Both the position numbers and the translations under genes were made by a program. The notes below the pieces were generated by a model that was not told the DNA's origin, ran no database searches, and was given only the letters and a program-made list of their open reading frames with translations. This document shows, piece by piece, positions 6,605 through 10,927 of a DNA stretch of 10,927 nucleotides. Within the stretch, counting starts at the first letter, position 1. Each line of letters begins with the position of its first letter. The DNA is from Pseudomonadota bacterium (GTDB taxonomy: Bacteria > Pseudomonadota > Alphaproteobacteria > Caulobacterales > Caulobacteraceae), in assembly GCA_023416055.1 (NCBI GenBank), contig JAEZIH010000278.1, positions 1 through 10,927 on the forward strand, in the 5' to 3' direction.

Positions 6605-9600
6605 TTGAAGACCCAAACCATCAAGCAGCGTTTGCTGCATTCGACCATGATCGGCGGCACCGCGCTGATGGCGCTGGTCGCGGCTCCGGCCATCGGCCTG
6701 ATGACGCCCTCCGTCGCCGTCGCCCAGAACCTCGCGCAGGGCGCCGTCGCCGGCACCGTGACGAACCAGGCCGGCGCTCCGATCGCCGGCGCTGAAGTCA
6801 CCCTTCGGTCGGTCTCGCAGGGCTTCACCCGCACCTTCACCACCGACGGTTCGGGCGGTTTCCGCGCCGTCGCCCTGCCGCAAGGCCAGTATGAGGTCGT
6901 TGTCAACGCCTCCGGCTACAACTCGCTGGCCGACACCGTCTCGGTCGGCTCGGGCGGCACGGCCCAGATCTTCCTGACCATGGGCGCCGCGGCCGACAAC
7001 GCCACGCAGATCGACGAAGTCGTCGTCGTCGGCGTGCGTCGCGCCGTCTCGGAGTTCGACGCCACCACCACCGGTCTGACCGTCAACGTCGAGGAACTGT
7101 CGCGCAATGTTCCGATCGCGCGGAACGCCGGCGCGGTGGCCCTGCTGGCTCCGGGCGTGACCGCTTCGGACAACGCCTTCGGCAACATCCCGACCATCGG
7201 CGGCGCCTCGGCGGGTGAGAACACCTACTTCATCAACGGTCTGAACATCACGAAATTCCGGGACTTCACCGGTTCGTCGATCGTTCCGTTCGAATTCTAT
7301 CAGACGCTTGAAACCAAGACCGGCGGCTATTCCTCGGAGTTCGGGCGCGGCACCGGCGGCGTGCTGAACGGCACGACCAAGTCGGGCGGCAACGAGTGGG
7401 AATTCGGCATCACCGCCTACTGGGAGCCCAGCGGCCTCCAGGAGAACTCGCCGAACACCTTCGCCCAGCTGAACGAGTACGACGAAAGCTCCTCCAGCGA
7501 CGTGATCGTGGACTTCGGCGGTCCGATCATCCGCGACCGACTGTTCGTCTTCGGTCTGTACAACTGGCGCGACCGTGAGTTCTTCAACGGCAACAGCGGC
7601 GGCACCGGCACCCGGGTGATGACCGACGATCCGTTCTACGGCGGCAAGGTCGACTTCCTGATCACCGACGACCATCGTCTGGAGTTCACCTACTTCAAGG
7701 ATGAGCAGGAACAGACCACCGAGACGACCACGTTCAACCCCAGCACCGGTCAACTGGTCACCACCGCCGGTGAATCGGTCTTCAAGTTCGGCGGCGAGAA
7801 CTGGATCGCGCGCTACACCGGCGTGTGGACGGACTGGCTGACGACCTCGATCGCCTACGGCGTCAACGAGTATAACGAGCAGAACTCGTCGCCCGGCGAC
7901 ACCTGCGCGCTGATCACCTCGACCGAGCCGACCGACCCGCTGCGCGGCTGTTCGCTGATCGGCCAGCCGTCGGTCAATGACGACCAGCGGACCGTCTTCC
8001 GGGCTGACGTGGACATCTACGCCGACTTCTTCGGCTCGCACCACTTCCGCCTGGGCCTCGACAACGAGAAGCTGGAATCCTACCAGGCTCTCGACTACTC
8101 GGGCGCCGGCTACAACTACTGCCGTCCGGGCGGCCCGATCTCGGTGGCTGTGAACTGCACCGGCGACCGTACCGGCGGCCTCTGGTATCGCTACCAGAAC
8201 CATGACGCCACGGGTCCGACGCGGGTTCGCATCCGCGCCTACGACAACGATGGCGGCTGGAGCTCGACGCAGAACGCCTTCTACATCCAGGACTCGTGGG
8301 GCGTCACCGATCAGCTGACCCTGAACTTGGGTCTGCGGAACGAAAGCTTCGAGAACGAGAACATCGCTGGCGTCGCCTTCGTCGACATGAAGAACCAGTG
8401 GGCCCCGCGTCTCGGCGCGACCTACGACGTCTTCGGCGACGGCGAGTCCAAGCTGTTCGGTTTCTGGGGCCGCTACTTCCTGCCGGTCGCCGTGAACACC
8501 AACCAGCGTCTGGCGGGCGCCGAGTTCTTCATCCAGGACACCTGGACGCTGAACCGCGCCGGCGGCCCGAACGACGCCAACGCCGACGGCATCCACGACA
8601 CCACCGGCGAGCCGATCCTCGGCACCCTCCTGGCGGCGACCAACCTCGCCGACGGCACGGTCCGGCCGATCTCGACCCAGGTCGACAAGAACCTCGACCC
8701 GATGTTCGTCGACGAGTTCATCCTCGGCTACGAGCAGCGCGTGTTCGGCGACTGGACCTTGGGCATCAAGGCCACCTACCGTGACCTGGGCACCGCCATC
8801 GATGACGTCGCCATCGACGCCGCGGTTCTGGAGTACTGCGAACAAGCGGGCGGCGGCCTCTCGGCGGCCATCTGCTACAACGTCTGGTACGGCTTCCACC
8901 AGTACGTCCTGACCAACCCCGGTGAAGACATGGTGGTCACCCTGTCGGGCGACGACCTGTCGCGCGCCACCGGCGGCGCCATCACGGCTGATCGCGAGAT
9001 CACCCTGACCGCGGACCAGCTGAACTATCCGACCCCGGACCGCACCTACAAGGCTCTGGAGCTCTCGCTCGAGAAGCCCTTCGATGGTGTCTGGGGCGGC
9101 CGCTTCAGCTACGTCTGGTCGCAGAGCAAGGGCAACTATGAAGGCGCCCTCAAGTCGGACAACGGCCAGGCCGACCCCGGTCTGTCGCAAGATTTCGACC
9201 AGCCGGGTCTGCTCGACGGCGCCTACGGCTATCTGCCGAACCACCGCGAACACACGTTCAAGGCGTTCGGTAACTGGCAGGCGACTCCGGCCCTGAACAT
9301 CGGCGCCAACCTGCTGATCCAGTCGCCGCGCAAGTTCGGCTGCATCGGCGTCCACCCGACCGACGTCTTCGCCTCGTTCTACGGCGCGTCTTCGTGGTTC
9401 TGTAACGGAGTGGCCACTCCTCGCGGCGAGTCGTTCGAGAGCGACTGGCTGAAGGTGCTGGACCTCACCTTCGCCTACGACCTGTCTGAAGTGTTCGACA
9501 TCCCGGGCGACAGCCTCGTGCTGCGCGCGGACGTGTTCAACGTCTTCAACTTCCAGGCCGCCACCGACTACAACGAGTTCGGTGAGATCGACATCGGCAA

Positions 9601-9697
9601 CTACCCGGGGCCGGGTGCGGCCGATCCGAACTACGGCCTGCCGACGGCGTATCAGGCGCCGCGGTCGGTGCGCTTCAGCATCGCCTACCGCTTCTAG
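6605..9697 (+). CDS. TonB-dependent receptor, Oar-like with carboxypeptidase-regulatory domain
   Basis: This is a 1030-residue outer-membrane receptor for energised uptake of an unidentified substrate. From TTG 6605 the layout is: signal peptide 1-40 (KTQTIKQR n-region, hydrophobic core, VAVA cleavage before QN); a carboxypeptidase-regulatory-like domain at about 46-126 (GTVTNQAGAPIAGAEVTL, then LPQGQYEVVVNASGY); TonB box DEVVVVG (137-143); plug from about 150; and a long beta-barrel ending in RFSIAYRF with the terminal Phe typical of outer-membrane proteins. The stretch FYQTLETKTGGYSSEFGRG resembles the Oar group. Eight cysteines fall in four close pairs (434/449, 506/518, 745/757, 913/933), probably disulfide-bonded outer loops. 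Codon use is strongly biased to favoured codons, suggesting high expression. The promoter is probably at 6452-6480 and a strong terminator follows. No SusD-like or transport partner is adjacent, so the substrate cannot be inferred. An alternative ATG at 6647 would cut into the signal peptide. Confidence 0.93.
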   Translation: MKTQTIKQRLLHSTMIGGTALMALVAAPAIGLMTPSVAVAQNLAQGAVAGTVTNQAGAPIAGAEVTLRSVSQGFTRTFTTDGSGGFRAVALPQGQYEVVVNASGYNSLADTVSVGSGGTAQIFLTMGAAADNATQIDEVVVVGVRRAVSEFDATTTGLTVNVEELSRNVPIARNAGAVALLAPGVTASDNAFGNIPTIGGASAGENTYFINGLNITKFRDFTGSSIVPFEFYQTLETKTGGYSSEFGRGTGGVLNGTTKSGGNEWEFGITAYWEPSGLQENSPNTFAQLNEYDESSSSDVIVDFGGPIIRDRLFVFGLYNWRDREFFNGNSGGTGTRVMTDDPFYGGKVDFLITDDHRLEFTYFKDEQEQTTETTTFNPSTGQLVTTAGESVFKFGGENWIARYTGVWTDWLTTSIAYGVNEYNEQNSSPGDTCALITSTEPTDPLRGCSLIGQPSVNDDQRTVFRADVDIYADFFGSHHFRLGLDNEKLESYQALDYSGAGYNYCRPGGPISVAVNCTGDRTGGLWYRYQNHDATGPTRVRIRAYDNDGGWSSTQNAFYIQDSWGVTDQLTLNLGLRNESFENENIAGVAFVDMKNQWAPRLGATYDVFGDGESKLFGFWGRYFLPVAVNTNQRLAGAEFFIQDTWTLNRAGGPNDANADGIHDTTGEPILGTLLAATNLADGTVRPISTQVDKNLDPMFVDEFILGYEQRVFGDWTLGIKATYRDLGTAIDDVAIDAAVLEYCEQAGGGLSAAICYNVWYGFHQYVLTNPGEDMVVTLSGDDLSRATGGAITADREITLTADQLNYPTPDRTYKALELSLEKPFDGVWGGRFSYVWSQSKGNYEGALKSDNGQADPGLSQDFDQPGLLDGAYGYLPNHREHTFKAFGNWQATPALNIGANLLIQSPRKFGCIGVHPTDVFASFYGASSWFCNGVATPRGESFESDWLKVLDLTFAYDLSEVFDIPGDSLVLRADVFNVFNFQAATDYNEFGEIDIGNYPGPGAADPNYGLPTAYQAPRSVRFSIAYRF

Positions 9698-9719
9698 GCG
9701 GTCGGAGTTCAGACTTCCG

Positions 9720-9754
9720 GGCGGCGGACCTTCGGGTCCGCCGCCTTTTTCTTT
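9720..9754 (+). terminator. intrinsic terminator of the TonB receptor gene
   Basis: An 11 bp GC-rich stem (GGCGGCGGACC at 9720-9730 with GGTCCGCCGCC at 9735-9745) closes on a TTCG tetraloop in the extra-stable C(UUCG)G context, followed by TTTTTCTTT. It lies 22 nt after the stop codon. Confidence 0.95.
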
Positions 9755-9832
9755 GTCCCGCGGGGGTCACGCAAAAACCATTGCGGCCCCTCAAGCGTTG
9801 CGGCATCCGAACCTTAGTCAGACGCTGCAACC

Positions 9833-9836
9833 GGAG
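9833..9836 (+). promoter_or_regulatory. ribosome binding site of the secreted hypothetical protein gene
   Basis: GGAG lies 5 nt before ATG 9842. An in-frame TAG at 9815-9817 rules out a longer N-terminus, so this start is well supported. Confidence 0.65.
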
Positions 9837-9841
9837 CCGCC

Positions 9842-10384
9842 ATGATCGTCAGCCTCGCCTTCGCCGCCGCCCTCGCACTTCAGGCCGCGCCCGCCGCTGG
9901 TCAGGATGGGCCCATCGTCACAGCGGCCCCCGCCTCGGGCGAGACGAGCGAAGCCCTGCGCCTTCGCGAGGCGGTGGCTTACGCCAATCCGCTGCCGCGC
10001 GGCGCGCCCGAGGCTGATTATCCGCTGGTGGCCTGGTGCGAGGCGCTGGTGAACGGCCACGTCGCCCTCGGCGAAAGCCTGACCAACGCCGACCCGCTGG
10101 ATCTGGACATCGTTCGCCTGGGCAAGCTCGAGGCGGCCGATTTCCGCTCCGCTCTGGACGCGGCCCGCCAGCGCCAGACCCCGGCCACCCTGCGCGCCGC
10201 CGAGGCCGCCGCCGCCGAGGCCGCCGGCAAATGGACCCCGCTGAGGGACCAGGACGAGGCTGTGCGCAGCCAGGCCTTCGGCCTGTTCTTCGGCCTGCCG
10301 GGCCGCTGCGAGCACGCCGCCCGCCGTATCCGGCAGAACATCACCTCCGCCCCGGCCACGCCGGAAGACGTCGGGCTGGAATAG
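9842..10384 (+). CDS. secreted or periplasmic protein of unknown function
   Basis: The 180-residue product begins with a hydrophobic, Ala-rich segment (MIVSLAFAAALALQAAPAAG) that looks like a short signal peptide cleaved near residue 20, although it lacks the usual basic n-region. The mature part is alpha-helical in character, with two cysteines, Cys66 (LVAWCEALVNGH) and Cys156 (GLPGRCEHAARR), which could form a disulfide in the periplasm. A run of Ala/Glu (about 118-129) is encoded by a GCC/GAG-rich repeat-like stretch near 10190-10226. I recognise no catalytic motif or family. The gene stands alone: a strong terminator precedes it and it converges on metH. A ribosome binding site and clean GC-rich codon use support it as a real gene. 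Confidence 0.75.
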   Translation: MIVSLAFAAALALQAAPAAGQDGPIVTAAPASGETSEALRLREAVAYANPLPRGAPEADYPLVAWCEALVNGHVALGESLTNADPLDLDIVRLGKLEAADFRSALDAARQRQTPATLRAAEAAAAEAAGKWTPLRDQDEAVRSQAFGLFFGLPGRCEHAARRIRQNITSAPATPEDVGLE

Positions 10385-10398
10385 GCCTCGGGGCAGGC

Positions 10399-10417
10399 GG
10401 CGCCCGGCATGGGCGCC
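10399..10417. terminator. symmetric hairpin between convergent genes, possible weak bidirectional terminator
   Basis: GGCGCCC (10399-10405) and GGGCGCC (10411-10417) form a perfect 7 bp stem with a 5 nt loop in the 39 bp between the two convergent stops. Neither strand has a T-run after it, so it may only stabilise 3' ends or assist termination. Confidence 0.35.
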
Positions 10418-10423
10418 CGTCCG

Positions 10424-10927
10424 CTACCGCCCGACCGCAGGGTCGTAGTTGAGAATGGGCGACAGCCAGCGCTCGGCCGTGGCCACGTCCCAGCCCTTGC
10501 GGCGGGCGTAGTCCTCGACCTGGTCGCGGTCGATCTTGCCGACGCCGAAATAGTGGCTCTCCGGATGGCCCAGATAGAGGCCTGAGACCGCCGCCGTCGG
10601 GGTCATGGCGAAGCCCTCGGTGAGTTCGATGCCCGCATTGGCTTCCGCCTGCAACAGGCGGAAGAGCGTGGTCTTTTCCGTATGGTCCGGCTGCGCCGGA
10701 TAGCCCGGCGCCGGGCGGATGCCGCAGTAGTTCTCGGCGATCAGGTCCTCGACCGTGGTCGCCTCGTCCGGCGCATAGCCCCACAGCGTCGTCCGCACCT
10801 CCTTGTGCAGCCGCTCGGCGAAGGCCTCGGCCAGCCGGTCGGCCAGCGCCGTGGTCAGGATGGCGGAATAGTCGTCGCCGGCCGCCTTGAAGGCCTCGGC
10901 CCGTTCGCGCTCGCCATGGCCGGCGGT
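10424..10927 (-). CDS. metH: cobalamin-dependent methionine synthase, C-terminal activation domain (partial)
   Basis: The final 167 codons of MetH are present; the gene continues beyond the right edge. MetH methylates homocysteine from methyltetrahydrofolate through methylcobalamin. The part seen is the S-adenosylmethionine-binding reactivation domain, with [27 protein letters not shown], the SAM-binding [28 protein letters not shown] and the C-terminal [22 protein letters not shown], all aligning by eye with the E. coli enzyme. The frame is open without a start to the window edge. E. coli has two tyrosines in the segment corresponding to ESHYFGV, whereas here the second is Phe. Whether the methyltransferase modules are on the same polypeptide, or split as in some relatives, cannot be seen. 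It is convergent with the secreted hypothetical gene. Confidence 0.95.
   Translation of the reverse strand, partial: TAGHGERERAEAFKAAGDDYSAILTTALADRLAEAFAERLHKEVRTTLWGYAPDEATTVEDLIAENYCGIRPAPGYPAQPDHTEKTTLFRLLQAEANAGIELTEGFAMTPTAAVSGLYLGHPESHYFGVGKIDRDQVEDYARRKGWDVATAERWLSPILNYDPAVGR

Noticed and set aside
6590..9355. Open reading frame of 921 codons on the minus strand opposite the TonB receptor
   Set aside because: Its content is a typical antisense shadow of a GC-biased gene (Arg/Gly/Val/Ala-rich, no domain), while the plus strand encodes a complete receptor with signal peptide and terminator.
10190..10226. GCC/GAG-rich tandem-like repeat
   Set aside because: It is explained by an Ala/Glu-rich helix in the coding frame; the units are irregular and not a true tandem repeat.

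Overview
The window looks like core chromosome of a high-GC alphaproteobacterium in Caulobacteraceae, most likely Brevundimonas or a close relative. This rests on the strong G/C bias at third codon positions, a large Oar/CarboxypepD_reg-type TonB-dependent receptor with a 'DEVVVVG' TonB box, DUF442 and DUF1499 proteins, a J-domain gene divergent from pdxH, and the overall protein style. It is recognition by eye; no database search was possible. I see no mobile element, tRNA, rRNA or CRISPR array.

Layout, left to right. (1) The N-terminal part of a J-domain protein on the minus strand (1-256), divergent from pdxH (plus). The expected pdxH reading frame starts at 344 but is cut by an in-frame TAA at 383-385; the open part resumes at ATG 518 and runs to 1018. 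(2) A minus-strand pair, uridine kinase (1720-2373) followed by a TetR/AcrR regulator (1023-1649). (3) Divergently, a fatty-acyl-CoA synthetase (2518-4149) closely followed by a DUF1499 membrane protein (4154-4846). (4) A minus-strand LACTB2-like metallo-beta-lactamase-fold hydrolase (4850-5752), a probable small plus-strand lipoprotein/membrane peptide (5819-5965), and a minus-strand DUF442 rhodanese-like sulfurtransferase (5971-6393). (5) A highly expressed-looking TonB-dependent receptor (6605-9697, TTG start) ending in a textbook terminator, then a secreted protein of unknown function (9842-10384). (6) The C-terminal activation domain of cobalamin-dependent methionine synthase MetH (10424-10927, minus, runs off the window).

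Functional themes are mixed housekeeping: PLP salvage (PdxH), pyrimidine salvage (Udk), fatty-acid activation, methionine synthesis, and outer-membrane uptake. Genes are tightly packed tail-to-tail: three convergent pairs have gaps of only 3-5 nt.

I did not find a convincing undescribed multi-gene system. The observations most worth a second look are the nonsense codon in pdxH, the unlisted small lipoprotein-like ORF whose ribosome-binding site can be masked by a hairpin, the receptor's leader (operator-like palindrome, masked Shine-Dalgarno, TTG start), and its four close cysteine pairs.
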